DNA from: Methylobacter sp.
GTDB lineage: Bacteria; Pseudomonadota; Gammaproteobacteria; Methylococcales; Methylomonadaceae
Reading direction: 5' to 3'
DNA: 53,382 nucleotides
Assembly: GCA_024636505.1 (NCBI GenBank)
Contig: JAGXGY010000045.1
Coordinates: 1-53,382, forward strand
Below are positions 45,307-53,382 of the stretch, piece after piece; the first letter of the stretch is position 1; the number at the start of each line of letters is the position of its first letter. The notes under the pieces were generated by a model. That model searched no databases. It worked only from the letters and a program-made list of their open reading frames with translations, and was not told where the DNA came from. The position numbers and the translations under genes are program-made.

Positions 45307-46686
45307 ATGTCCTCACCGAATCAACGTATCGCAGCTCTCCCGTATTTTACTGACAGTGCACAACTATTTTCCATTTGTGCCGATAAAGCCTGGGCGGTTT
45401 TTCTGGATAGCGGTTTTCCCGGCAGCCATCAGGGGCGATACGATATTATCGCCGCTGAGCCAGTGTGTACCTTGGTCACCCATGGTGAGATAACCGAGAT
45501 TACCCATGATAATCTGACACTTACATCGACTGAAAACCCATTTGATTTAGTTAAACACCAGCTTTGTCAGTTTCCGGATTTTACGTCGCATGATGATTTG
45601 CCGTTTAACGGCGGAGCCATAGGCTATTTTTCCTATGATTTGGCCCGTCGATTGGAAGTATTGCCTAAAACTGCGACAGATGCAGAACATATTGCCGAAA
45701 TGGCGGTAGGCATTTATTTGTGGGCAGTGATCGTCGATCATCATCGGCAGGAAAGTTATCTGGTCGGGTATTGCGAACAGCAAAAATGGCAAGACTTGAT
45801 CAAGCAGTTCAGCCAATTACCGCTAAGCTCGAATGAGCCTGTATTCAATGTCGTTGGCGAAATTACGTCCAATATGGACAAGAATGCCTATGTTGATGCT
45901 TTTAAGCGAATCAAGCATTATCTCAGGGAAGGCGATTGTTATCAGGTGAATCTGGCGCAACGCTTCGTCGCCGATTGCGAGGGCGATCCGTGGACGGCTT
46001 ATAAAGCCTTGCGTAAATTGAATGCAGCTCCGTTCAGTTGCTATCTTAATCTGCCCGACGTGCAGATTTTATGCTCATCTCCGGAGCGTTTTTTAAAACT
46101 GACCGATAGCGTGGTCGAGACCAAGCCCATTAAAGGTACGCGGCCAAGGAAACTTGATTACGCAGAAGATCAGCAGCAGATAAAAAACCTGGAAGCCAGC
46201 AACAAAGACCGGGCGGAAAATCTGATGATTGTCGATTTGCTTAGAAATGACATCAGTAAAACCTGTAAGAGCGGTTCGGTCAAAGTGCCGATGTTATTCG
46301 ATGTGGAAAGCTACGCCACTGTACATCATCTGGTCAGTACCGTAACCGGCATCTTGGCGGAAAATCAGCACGCCCTGGATTTGCTAAAAAGCTGTTTTCC
46401 GGGCGGATCGATTACCGGCGCGCCTAAAATCAGGGCCATGGAAATCATAGAAGAACTCGAACCCAACCGGCGCGGCGTGTATTGCGGGGCCATTGGCTAC
46501 ATCGGCTTTAACGGCAATATGGACACCAATATTGCGATCAGAACCCTGGTGCATTCAGAAAATACCATTCGTTTCTGGGCAGGCGGCGGTATCGTCAATG
46601 ATTCCGCAGCAGAAGACGAGTATCAGGAGAGTTTTGACAAAGCGGCAGCCATGCTCGATTTATTGCGGCAATTTACGGTAAGGTAA
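45307..46686 (+). CDS. pabB: Aminodeoxychorismate synthase component I
   Basis: PabB converts chorismate and ammonia to 4-amino-4-deoxychorismate, the precursor of p-aminobenzoate. The C-terminal chorismate-binding domain is complete (CFPGGSITGAPKIRAMEIIE, then YCGAIGYIGF). Lys276 in the PIKGT motif is the PabB-type nucleophile; anthranilate synthase TrpE has Ala there, so this is PabB. ATG 45307 (459 residues) is preferred to TTG 45289. In methylotrophs p-aminobenzoate feeds folate and also methanopterin-type C1 carriers. The next gene, an MfnE-like kinase, fits the second use. Confidence 0.88.
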   Translation: MSSPNQRIAALPYFTDSAQLFSICADKAWAVFLDSGFPGSHQGRYDIIAAEPVCTLVTHGEITEITHDNLTLTSTENPFDLVKHQLCQFPDFTSHDDLPFNGGAIGYFSYDLARRLEVLPKTATDAEHIAEMAVGIYLWAVIVDHHRQESYLVGYCEQQKWQDLIKQFSQLPLSSNEPVFNVVGEITSNMDKNAYVDAFKRIKHYLREGDCYQVNLAQRFVADCEGDPWTAYKALRKLNAAPFSCYLNLPDVQILCSSPERFLKLTDSVVETKPIKGTRPRKLDYAEDQQQIKNLEASNKDRAENLMIVDLLRNDISKTCKSGSVKVPMLFDVESYATVHHLVSTVTGILAENQHALDLLKSCFPGGSITGAPKIRAMEIIEELEPNRRGVYCGAIGYIGFNGNMDTNIAIRTLVHSENTIRFWAGGGIVNDSAAEDEYQESFDKAAAMLDLLRQFTVR

Positions 46687-46709
46687 CTTCACATTTAAGC
46701 GGACATAAC

Positions 46710-47270
46710 ATGATCGTTATCAAACTCGGAGGCAGTCTGTCCCGCTCGGATGCTTTGATTAACTGCTTGAATACGGTAGAGGAAAACTATCAGGGCAGGG
46801 CAGTCGTTATTGTTCCCGGCGGCGGCGCGTTTGCCGATCAGGTCAGGCTGGCCCAACAACAGTGGCAATTCAACGATAAAACCGCGCACCGCATGGCGCT
46901 TTTAGCCATGCAGCAAATGGCCTTGATGTTTAACGGGCTTAAACCCAATTTCGCCGTTGCTGAAAATATCGCAGCCATTCAAAACCCGCAGAACCGGAAC
47001 AAAACCGTCATTTGGTCGCCGGATATTAGTGAACTCGATAATGCAGGCATTCCGGCATCCTGGGATATAAGCTCAGACAGTTTGGCGGCATGGCTGGGTC
47101 AGACCCTTTCGGCAACTGAACTTATCCTGATAAAGTCAGCCGACATAGATAGTCGGCTTAGCTTGCAGCAACTGGCAGAACAGCACGTAGTCGATAAAGC
47201 CTTTTGCGATTTTGTCGTGAAAGCTGCCTTTAAAACAGACATTATTAACGCGAAAAACTGGGTTAAATAA
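46710..47270 (+). CDS. Amino acid kinase family protein, MfnE-like
   Basis: The 186-residue protein has the amino acid kinase fold: VIKLGGSLSRSDAL at the N-terminus, IVPGGGAFADQVR near residue 33, and LILIKSADID near 142. It is much shorter than aspartate or glutamate kinases. Small kinases of this type in methanogens (MfnE) act in methanofuran synthesis, and relatives occur in methylotroph C1-carrier gene sets. The substrate here is inferred from size and from pabB 23 bases upstream. An archaeal-style or UMP kinase-like activity cannot be excluded. Confidence 0.65.
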   Translation: MIVIKLGGSLSRSDALINCLNTVEENYQGRAVVIVPGGGAFADQVRLAQQQWQFNDKTAHRMALLAMQQMALMFNGLKPNFAVAENIAAIQNPQNRNKTVIWSPDISELDNAGIPASWDISSDSLAAWLGQTLSATELILIKSADIDSRLSLQQLAEQHVVDKAFCDFVVKAAFKTDIINAKNWVK

Positions 47271-47306
47271 CTCACTCATCGCCCAAAGCAACAAAGGACC
47301 ATCACC

Positions 47307-48263
47307 ATGTTAAAAGTTTGGCAACGGAACTGCATAAAAATAGCCGAGTGGTTTCCATTGTGGATAGTAACCGGCTGTTTGTGGGCATGGTGGCAACCGG
47401 AGGCATGGCTATGGTTCCAGCCTTATATTTCCCTAGGCTTAGGCGTCATCATGTTAGGCATGGGGCTGACTCTACGGTTGGCCGATTTTTCAGACGTATT
47501 GCGCATGCCGAAGATCGTTGCCATTGGCGTGTTTATGCAGTTTATCATCATGCCGTTGGCCGCTTGTTTTTGGGCAAGAGTTCTGGATCTGGAAGCGGGC
47601 TTGGCGATAGGCTTGATTCTGGTCGGTTCCTGTCCCGGCGGCACCGCATCCAATGTGATTTGTTACCTGGCGCGTGCCAATGTAGCGTTGAGCGTACTGT
47701 TGACGCTGTGTTCAACGCTGGCCGCCGTAGTGATGACGCCATTGTTGACGCAATGGTTGGCAGGCGCTTATTTGCCTGTTGACGGCTGGGGCTTGTTTCG
47801 TTCAATGCTTGTGGTGGTATTGATCCCCTTATTAGCCGGGTTGTTAATCAACACTGCATTGGATCGTATCCAACAGCATAAGCGCCATGTGGTGCGAGCC
47901 GTTGTTCATGCGGTCGGCCCTGTAGTCAGCGTGGTCGTCATTGTGTTGGTAGTGGGCAGTATTATGGCGGGTAACAAAGCAGCGATTGGTTTGGCGGGGC
48001 CGAAATTATTCGCGTCGATTTTTTTGCTGCATGCTACCGGTTTTTTCTTGGGTTATCTGGTGATGAAATGGCTGGGTTACGGCAAGGCGGAAAGTCGTAC
48101 CGTATCGATAGAAGTCGGTATGCAAAACAGCGGACTGGCGGCCGCGTTAGCGAAAACCCATTTCGCCGGCATGGCTATGGCTCCAGTCCCCGCTGCGATT
48201 TCAGCCGTATTTCATTGCCTGATCGGTAGCGCATTGGCAGGAGTTTGGGGCAGAAGAAGATAG
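47307..48263 (+). CDS. Bile acid:sodium symporter family transporter
   Basis: The 318-residue integral membrane protein has about nine to ten hydrophobic segments. The SBF-family signatures GVIMLGMGLTLRLADF (about 46-61) and LILVGSCPGGTASNVICYLA (about 104-123), and EVGMQNSGLAAALA near 274, are complete. Bacterial members carry organic anions, such as keto acids or pantoate-like molecules, with sodium. The true substrate is unknown. An AAGGA ribosome site precedes ATG, and the gene follows the kinase by 36 bases, so it may be the last gene of a pabB transcript. Confidence 0.85.
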   Translation: MLKVWQRNCIKIAEWFPLWIVTGCLWAWWQPEAWLWFQPYISLGLGVIMLGMGLTLRLADFSDVLRMPKIVAIGVFMQFIIMPLAACFWARVLDLEAGLAIGLILVGSCPGGTASNVICYLARANVALSVLLTLCSTLAAVVMTPLLTQWLAGAYLPVDGWGLFRSMLVVVLIPLLAGLLINTALDRIQQHKRHVVRAVVHAVGPVVSVVVIVLVVGSIMAGNKAAIGLAGPKLFASIFLLHATGFFLGYLVMKWLGYGKAESRTVSIEVGMQNSGLAAALAKTHFAGMAMAPVPAAISAVFHCLIGSALAGVWGRRR

Positions 48264-48828
48264 CTTGAGTCTAAAAAAGGCAATTTGTCCAGGGAAGTCG
48301 CGAAATAATACTGCTCATATGCTGACTTGAAGAGTAACTTCTCATGACCCACAGGTAGCCGCTGCCCGAATCAAAGCGGATAGCGGTGGAATATTGCTTT
48401 TGCCCGGTAGCCTAACAGACGTATTCCTGCATTTTTTCATGACACTCACTACAGCCGCTATTTACGGATGCAGCTCAGGGCGGTTTTTGGCATCTCCACC
48501 TGATCGGCGATGCCGAGCAATCCGCACTTATTGCTGGTACAGCATGGCTTACAGTTTCCAACTGTTCCGACTTCTCTAAAGGCATGAGTGAGCCGACGGA
48601 AATTTCTGCGTTATAAGTAGTCACGGTTTAGGCATCGAAATTAGGAGAGCCGCCTGTTCGTAATTGTTTTCGACCATTTTAAAGGTATCTGGTATTTTTA
48701 AAGACTAAGTTTAAGCGATTTAGGAAGAGTCTTATCAATTTTTATTGTCCGGCTTTTTATCGGGCAAAAGAGCAGGGTAGAAACCGTTGTGTTATTGCTG
48801 AGTCCGGATGTTAATCATTGCTTTTTGC
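48264..48828. other. 565-base gap without a convincing gene
   Basis: No frame here looks like a conserved protein. A stretch at about 48350-48570 reads as protein-like fragments in two plus frames (ARIKADSGGILLLPGSLTD, then FWHLHLIGDAEQSALIAG), which may be a frameshifted remnant of a lost gene. Weak hairpins occur at 48701-48733 (AAGACT/AGTCTT) and near 48748 (TTGTCCG/CGGGCAA). Confidence 0.4.
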
Positions 48829-49620
48829 TTAAGACTTTTTAATCACTTCCTCGCGCAATACATCATATGCGTTGAAGGCAATCTTCAGGCTGAGGGTTAA
48901 GTTGATGATGCCGGCAAGGGTGGAGCTGGTGAAAATGCAGATCATAATGGCGATTTGGTATTTCACCGCCAGCCACGGTTCGCTACCGCCTAGGATTTGC
49001 CCGGTCATCATGCCTGGCAGCGATACCAGTCCCATGGTCGCCATACCGGCAATGGTCGGATTGATTGCGGCTTTGACGGCTTCGCGAAAATACGGACGCA
49101 CCGCTTCCCGGCGGGTGGCGCCCAGCATTAAAAAGGTGGTGTATTCGTTCTCGTTTTTGCGTAGCGCCGAATAGAAACGCTCCAAGGCGATTACGTTTGC
49201 TTGCAGACAGTTGCCGAGAATCATACCGGCTAAAGGCACGATATAACGGGCATCGTAAAAGTGTGCCGGCTGGATGACCAAAATCACCAAATAGGCGGTG
49301 GACAGCAGTATGCTGGAGGCAATCGCGATAAAGGTGGCCAGGATAAAATAGCGCACTTTCAGCCCGGCGCGGCGCAGAATACTGAAATCGGCGACTAACA
49401 GCATTACCAATATCCATAAGCCGTTGAGCCAGGGGTTGTTGAGATCGAATAATGTTTTCAGATAAATACCGACCAGCGCCAATTGGATACTCATGCGCAG
49501 AATGCCGATGCCAATATCCCGACTCAGGCGCAGGCCGATCAGCCGGAGCAATAACCAGGGCAGTAAACAGAGGCCGTAAAGCAGCGCCATTTGCGGCAGC
49601 TTGATATCAAGTGTTTCCAT
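48829..49620 (-). CDS. fetB: ABC transporter permease FetB (UPF0014 family)
   Basis: The 263-residue membrane protein has about six to seven hydrophobic segments and the UPF0014 landmarks VPLAGMILGNCLQANVIALE and LMLGATRREAVRPYFREA, followed by GLVSLPGMMTGQILGG. With the ATPase FetA it forms an exporter reported in E. coli to relieve iron stress during oxidative damage. The start overlaps the fetA stop by 14 bases. The length equals that of E. coli FetB within a few residues. Confidence 0.88.
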   Translation of the reverse strand: METLDIKLPQMALLYGLCLLPWLLLRLIGLRLSRDIGIGILRMSIQLALVGIYLKTLFDLNNPWLNGLWILVMLLVADFSILRRAGLKVRYFILATFIAIASSILLSTAYLVILVIQPAHFYDARYIVPLAGMILGNCLQANVIALERFYSALRKNENEYTTFLMLGATRREAVRPYFREAVKAAINPTIAGMATMGLVSLPGMMTGQILGGSEPWLAVKYQIAIMICIFTSSTLAGIINLTLSLKIAFNAYDVLREEVIKKS

Positions 49621-50269
49621 TAGGCTTTACCTCGGTCAATCGACCTGCGTCGAGTTCAAAAACAATATCACAACGCTTTAGCCACTCGGGGTCGTGAGCG
49701 ACCGATAGAACGGTCAGTTGCGGATCGGAAAAAACCTCGAATACTACTTGTTTGCTGTCTTCGTCCAGGGCGCTGGTCACTTCGTCGAGCAGATACAGTT
49801 TTTTGTCTAATAACAATCCGCGAGCCAGTGCAATCCGTTGTTTTTCGCCGCCGGAAATACGCTTGCTGTCGCGGTTTAAAATATCCTTAGGCAGTTGCAG
49901 TCGTTGCAATACCTCAATCAATTGCGTTTCATTAGGTTGACGACTGCGATGTATTTTAAATTGAAACGGTAGTAACAGCGCTTCCCGTACGCTGTCGGCA
50001 CCCAATATCGGCTCTTGTCCAATGTAAGCGGTGCAGCTTCGAATAGTTTGCACGGATGCCGGTGTTAACAGCGTTTCCTGAAAATACACCCTGCCGGATT
50101 TCAGTGGATGCAATCCCAGCAGGGTTCTTAGTACGCTGCTTTTACCGGAGCCTGATTTGCCGCATAACACCGCTTTTTCTCCGGGGCGCAATGTAAAGCT
50201 GATATCAGCGAGCAGTGTTTTTTCATGGTTAGTGACCGATACTTGATCGAAGCGAATGATAGGGGGCAT
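49607..50269 (-). CDS. fetA: ABC transporter ATP-binding protein FetA
   Basis: The 220-residue ATPase has Walker A LCGKSGSGKSSVLRTLLG (about 35-52), the signature ISGGEKQRIALARG and Walker B LYLLDEVTSALD, with a switch His in LSVAHD. It is the first gene of the fetAB pair and overlaps fetB. Assignment to FetA rests on the unmistakable FetB partner. Confidence 0.87.
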   Translation of the reverse strand: MPPIIRFDQVSVTNHEKTLLADISFTLRPGEKAVLCGKSGSGKSSVLRTLLGLHPLKSGRVYFQETLLTPASVQTIRSCTAYIGQEPILGADSVREALLLPFQFKIHRSRQPNETQLIEVLQRLQLPKDILNRDSKRISGGEKQRIALARGLLLDKKLYLLDEVTSALDEDSKQVVFEVFSDPQLTVLSVAHDPEWLKRCDIVFELDAGRLTEVKPNGNT

Positions 50270-50307
50270 AGGTTAATAGGTCGAAGAATAAAGGTGTAAG
50301 GTGTTTT

Positions 50308-51348
50308 TTACCTTTCGCCTAACTCTAGCCGTTCCATCAGGTAGCATAAACAATCCTGCCTGATTACCCGTTCATCCAGGGTTAACATAGAGGGCATAGC
50401 CGGGCGGGTAATTACCAGCTGTTGGGCATTGTTAGTAAAGAAACGGCTGGTGACATCGTCGCCGCTTTCGTTTTTTGCCAGCACCGGCAGGCGGACATGG
50501 TTTATTTTGCCGAGAGCCGTGCCTGTCGAAATAGGCGTAAAATTCATCCGTTCCAAATCATGATTTAAATACAAATCGGCGGTTTTATCGCAGAAGCTAA
50601 AGCTTATATTTTCTGCAATCGTAACCTGGGCGACAGTATGATAAATATCGATATTGTGTTTGGCGACCGGATGGGAAGGGATTTCGGTCAGATGCAGGCA
50701 ACTGTCTATAAATTCAAGCGCATGTTCGGTACCATACTCTTGACCGGGACGACCGCATTCCAAGGTTATTGCAGGGCAATGTTCAGCGAAAGCCGCAGAC
50801 TGCGTGCCTTTTGGATGAGTGAAATACACCAGCAGACGTCCAAATAATGTCCCTAACTGTAAGAAGCTGTTATCAAGCTTATTGACACAGGCATAGTGCG
50901 GATTCAAACCGGTATTGTTATGAATATCGACACTGGCAAATAATGCGCGCCGACGCATCGCTGCGAGGATTTGTTCTGCCCAGCGTTGTTCAGGCGAATC
51001 AGTTAATGCGGTGCCGGGCCAAATCCGGTTGAAATCGGCTTGTCCATCGAGTCGGCGCTGGTTTAAACGTGCCGCTTGGGTGTTGCCGAAAAAAATACTC
51101 AGCGGCCTGGGTAAGGTTTGTTGGTGGTATTTTTGCAATAAGCGTTGCAGCGCTAAAAAACCGGTGGGCTCATTACCGTGCAACAGTACCGAAATAAATA
51201 GCGTATCGGCGCGTTTGCCAGGAATATGGAAAAGTGCGGGCTGAGGAATCAGTTTATGCAGATTTTCGACTGCGACATCCAGTAAACCTGGAGGCAGGTC
51301 GGTAAATTGTTGAAGGGTATTATCGGTATTGTTCAAGGGGTATCCCAT
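50308..51348 (-). CDS. Succinylglutamate desuccinylase/aspartoacylase family zinc hydrolase
   Basis: The 346-residue protein has the zinc carboxypeptidase-like fold of aspartoacylases. The metal ligands are His57 and Glu60 in HGNEPTG and His143 in DIHNNTG; the substrate-arginine motif is seen as DFNRIWPG and the catalytic Glu probably lies in ITLECGRPG. Family members cut N-acyl amino acids or amide-linked groups. It overlaps the upstream GCS2-type ligase by 16 bases, so one gene makes and the next may break a glutamate-type amide bond, or the two may act on each other's products. True substrates are unknown. Confidence 0.75.
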   Translation of the reverse strand: MGYPLNNTDNTLQQFTDLPPGLLDVAVENLHKLIPQPALFHIPGKRADTLFISVLLHGNEPTGFLALQRLLQKYHQQTLPRPLSIFFGNTQAARLNQRRLDGQADFNRIWPGTALTDSPEQRWAEQILAAMRRRALFASVDIHNNTGLNPHYACVNKLDNSFLQLGTLFGRLLVYFTHPKGTQSAAFAEHCPAITLECGRPGQEYGTEHALEFIDSCLHLTEIPSHPVAKHNIDIYHTVAQVTIAENISFSFCDKTADLYLNHDLERMNFTPISTGTALGKINHVRLPVLAKNESGDDVTSRFFTNNAQQLVITRPAMPSMLTLDERVIRQDCLCYLMERLELGER

Positions 51349-52766
51349 TCGCCGACTGGTCGGTTACGGCGTTGATTATCTAAATAGCAGCGAGTCATCG
51401 CGACAAAATCGCCGGGATATTTTTGCATAAAACGGTATTGCCAGGTACTGCCGTTTTGCAAACTGGCAACCCGTTGGCGAATAATGTCCAAATACAGGGT
51501 AATGTCCGCAGCGTTGATATGTAGAGACTGAAGGCCCAAAGCGGCACGCGGCAACAGTTCGTTTTCCAGCAGCTGAGGCAGGCGCTGTTTTTGCTCATTA
51601 AGCCAGACGATTTGGGTTTCCAAGCCATGTCTTGCGGCCTGATAGAAATTGTCCTTTGCTTGAGCAAAAGGCAATAAGGTTCTCTGCGTTTGCAGTTGTT
51701 CACACAGATTCTGGCACAGGCCATAAAAGAAAGCGGCATTGGCAATGGTATCAATCACTGTAGGTCCGGCGGACGGTGTACGTTGTTCGATACGGATATG
51801 CGGTGTGCCGTTATCATCAAAGCCGACCAAGGGCCGGTTCCAGCGCCAAATCGTGCCGTTATGCAGACGTAAGTGCTGAAAATTTTCCGGTTCGGTAACG
51901 AAATATTCCGGCAGTAATACCGGAAAATGGGCAAGATTTTCAGCGAAGCATTCAAAAATAGAATGGCGGGCAAAATCGGAACCAAAGCTCACCCGCCATA
52001 AGGGGCCGTATGCTGCTCCACCTAAGCCGCCCGCAGCTACTGCCTGCTCAAACAGCGGAATCCGCGATTCGTGCCATAAGTCGTTGCCGAACATAAACGG
52101 CGCATTGGCACATAAAGCCACCAGCGGCGCGGAAGCAAGAATCGACGCATTGTAATAATGCACTGTCAGGCTTAAAGGGCATTGCAGATGCAGTTGAAAC
52201 GAGGTCGCCGCAGCCTCCAGCATCACGTCGTAATGATCGATTTTCAGGTGTTCATGGCCGACAATATCCAGGTGTATCGGCTTATTTCGAGATTTCAGTA
52301 CTTGCTCATTTAATGCCCGATAACGGTTCATGTCTGACATATTGCCAAGATGAAGATCGTCCTGCCTCAGTGTGGGCAAAGTGCCGATCATCAATAGCTG
52401 GAGTTGCATGTTCCTGGCATGTCGGTCAGCCTGCTGCCAAGTGCTGAGCAAATCCTCATTCAGTCGAGTAAGTGCCTTGTCCATTAAAGGCGCAGGCGGG
52501 GTATTGAGCTCGATAGTAAATTTCGCCAGTTCGGCACTCGCCAGCGGATTATTGAACGACGACAGATAGGCGGCATTACAGGGCGCCGGTCGCATTTCAT
52601 CATCCAGCAGCCACGCCTCAATTTCAAATCCGGCAACGGGGCTGCGTTCAGAACAGGCGCCTTGAATTATCAGCTGTTCCAATAGCCTGGTTTCAACTGC
52701 CAATTGCTGTTGAAAGCGCTGAAAATCGGCGGGTTGGTAAATGTGAGAGCGAACTTCCTGACCCAT
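51333..52766 (-). CDS. Glutamate-cysteine ligase family 2 (GCS2) protein
   Basis: The 477-residue protein belongs to the GCS2 branch of carboxylate-amine ligases, with VAGFEIEAWLLDDE (about 43-56) providing acidic metal residues, TIELNTPPAP, and RYRALNEQVL. Related enzymes join the gamma-carboxyl of glutamate to an amine, cysteine being the best known, but several act on other amines. The strict overlap with an aspartoacylase-like hydrolase is not the normal glutathione operon (gshA-gshB), so I give no symbol. Its start codon lies inside the first unit of a 61-bp tandem duplication, and GGGGA just upstream is the likely ribosome site. Confidence 0.75.
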   Translation of the reverse strand: MGQEVRSHIYQPADFQRFQQQLAVETRLLEQLIIQGACSERSPVAGFEIEAWLLDDEMRPAPCNAAYLSSFNNPLASAELAKFTIELNTPPAPLMDKALTRLNEDLLSTWQQADRHARNMQLQLLMIGTLPTLRQDDLHLGNMSDMNRYRALNEQVLKSRNKPIHLDIVGHEHLKIDHYDVMLEAAATSFQLHLQCPLSLTVHYYNASILASAPLVALCANAPFMFGNDLWHESRIPLFEQAVAAGGLGGAAYGPLWRVSFGSDFARHSIFECFAENLAHFPVLLPEYFVTEPENFQHLRLHNGTIWRWNRPLVGFDDNGTPHIRIEQRTPSAGPTVIDTIANAAFFYGLCQNLCEQLQTQRTLLPFAQAKDNFYQAARHGLETQIVWLNEQKQRLPQLLENELLPRAALGLQSLHINAADITLYLDIIRQRVASLQNGSTWQYRFMQKYPGDFVAMTRCYLDNQRRNRPVGEWDTP

Positions 52767-52892
52767 AGTGATTATCCCCGATGACAGACAGTTTTAAATT
52801 AAGAGCGGAAAATCCTGTTGTCAGCATAGTCACTATCCCCGATGACAGACAGTTTTAAATTAAGAGCGGAAAATCCTGTTGTCAGCATAGTC
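52764..52892. repeat. Tandem duplication (61-bp unit) covering the GCS2 gene leader and start codon
   Basis: Two consecutive 61-base units (52764-52824 and 52825-52885) are identical except for three bases just after the start CATAGT (GATTATCC against CACTATCC), followed by a 7-base partial third copy. Read on the minus strand, each unit ends with GGGGATAnTnACTATG, so the ribosome site and ATG are duplicated. The upstream ATG is out of frame with the gene because 61 is not a multiple of three. Confidence 0.9.
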
Positions 52893-53354
52893 ACAGTTGG
52901 GCTTTGTATCAAGCTAAAACGCCAGCATTTAAAGGGATTGTGTCGATAGATACCCAGAGGAAGGTCAAGCTAAAGCTCGCATTTTCGTAGAGTGGTTCCG
53001 CTATGCGCAGATCCGATGGTGATGGTTGGGTTGCCGCCAGGCTGTGCAAGGGCTTTGTTAAGTTAGCCGATAGTAGAGAGCATAAAGAATGTGAAGAAAA
53101 TATTGATAAGTTTAACTTGTAATAAGTTATCCGGTGTCAGCTCTTAATGAGAAATGCAGGTCCGGCAGAGGGGCGGTAATTTTAGCCACAGCTGCCATTG
53201 TTTTTCAGGATTACAGCCATTCAGTACCACGGTTAACGCAAGCCTCTGTACACGACAAAAAAGCTAACCCTTTGATTAGAAAAGGATCTGTATAGAAGAC
53301 TTGAAAGTCCATCGCTAATCGGTTTCACTCTCTTGCGACCAAACAGGAGATGAA
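52893..53354. other. 462-base gap without a convincing gene
   Basis: No frame here carries a recognisable domain. A short plus-strand stretch at about 52945-53030 reads VDRYPEEGQAKARIFVEWF before a stop and could be the tail of a lost gene. A 39-codon ORF at 53003-53122 (MRRSDGDGWVAARL) has no supporting evidence. Confidence 0.35.
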
Positions 53355-53374
53355 ATGAAATTGAGCGATGGACT
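53306..53374. repeat. 11-bp inverted repeat around the start of the last gene
   Basis: AGTCCATCGCT (53306-53316) and AGCGATGGACT (53364-53374) are exact reverse complements. They enclose a Shine-Dalgarno AGGAG and the ATG at 53355. Pairing in RNA would hide the translation start, or the repeat could mark the edge of a mobile element continuing past the window. Confidence 0.5.
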
Positions 53375-53382
53375 AAGAGTGA
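53355..53382 (+). CDS. Possible 5' end of a gene running off the window
   Basis: AGGAG at 53345-53349 followed by ATG at 53355 opens a frame that starts MKLSDGLRV and is still open at the window end after nine codons. Nothing about the product can be said. The start is weakly supported, by the ribosome site only. Confidence 0.35.

Noticed and set aside
48394-48579. Plus-strand ORF of 61 codons
   Set aside because: Composition is unlike the neighbours and protein-like fragments shift frame within it, so at most it is part of a decayed gene.
52945-53030. Fragment resembling a LysR-type regulator tail
   Set aside because: Only about 25 residues look protein-like, and the resemblance is too weak to call.

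Overview
The window reads as a chromosomal segment of a gammaproteobacterium, most likely a methane- or methanol-oxidising member of the Methylococcales. This is inferred from gene content, not from a marker gene. The supporting items are an MxaD-like periplasmic protein next to a PQQ-catabolism-type YVTN beta-propeller, a pabB next to an MfnE-like amino acid kinase (a pairing that fits methanopterin/methanofuran supply), a giant 1153-residue protein resembling PPi-dependent PEP carboxykinase, and standard gammaproteobacterial blocks (ispA-xseB, uvrC-pgsA, amgK-murU divergent from lptD-surA, gltBD, fetAB).

Layout. 1-1.2 kb: a truncated membrane-anchored protein carrying a duplicated [DE]SVLxRHY motif, and a small Cys-rich secreted protein. 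1.3-6.4 kb (minus): an EAL-HDOD protein, hflD, and a Gld-type ABC transporter (ATPase, permease, auxiliary protein) ending at a strong terminator. 6.5-9 kb: the copZ-copA copper pair. 9-12.2 kb: ispA-xseB divergent from parE. 12.3-17.1 kb: a 1612-residue secreted mosaic protein (DUF4347, beta-helix/autotransporter-like repeats, Ig-like domains, RTX repeats, DUF4214). 17.4-21.2 kb: a tnpB fragment, uvrC-pgsA, a TetR regulator and a small CxxC protein. 21.3-27.5 kb: gltD and gltB. 27.7-28.1 kb: a decayed TnpB-element end that seems to be interrupted by an 85-bp MITE-like insert. 28.2-30 kb: a UbiH-family hydroxylase and a PilZ protein. 30.1-36.6 kb (minus): amgK-murU-dodecin-DHH phosphoesterase-PPi-PEPCK candidate. 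36.7-41.3 kb: lptD-surA and a stand-alone DbpA-type RNA-binding domain. 41.3-45.1 kb: a small hypothetical protein, rnd, a TIGR04073-like protein, the MxaD-like protein and the beta-propeller. 45.3-48.3 kb: pabB, the amino acid kinase and an SBF-family transporter. 48.8-52.8 kb (minus): fetAB, then a GCS2-type ligase overlapping a zinc aspartoacylase-like hydrolase, with a tandemly duplicated 61-bp leader.

What stands out is the load of short palindromic repeats. At least six sequence types lie between genes, and two hairpin elements appear to have entered coding sequence in frame: one in the linker of uvrC, one in the signal-peptide n-region of the beta-propeller gene. I found no rRNA, tRNA or CRISPR array and no complete insertion sequence. 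No obvious defence island is present. The best candidates for something poorly described are the in-frame repeat insertions, the MITE-like element, the [DE]SVLxRHY membrane protein, and the GCS2/aspartoacylase pair.
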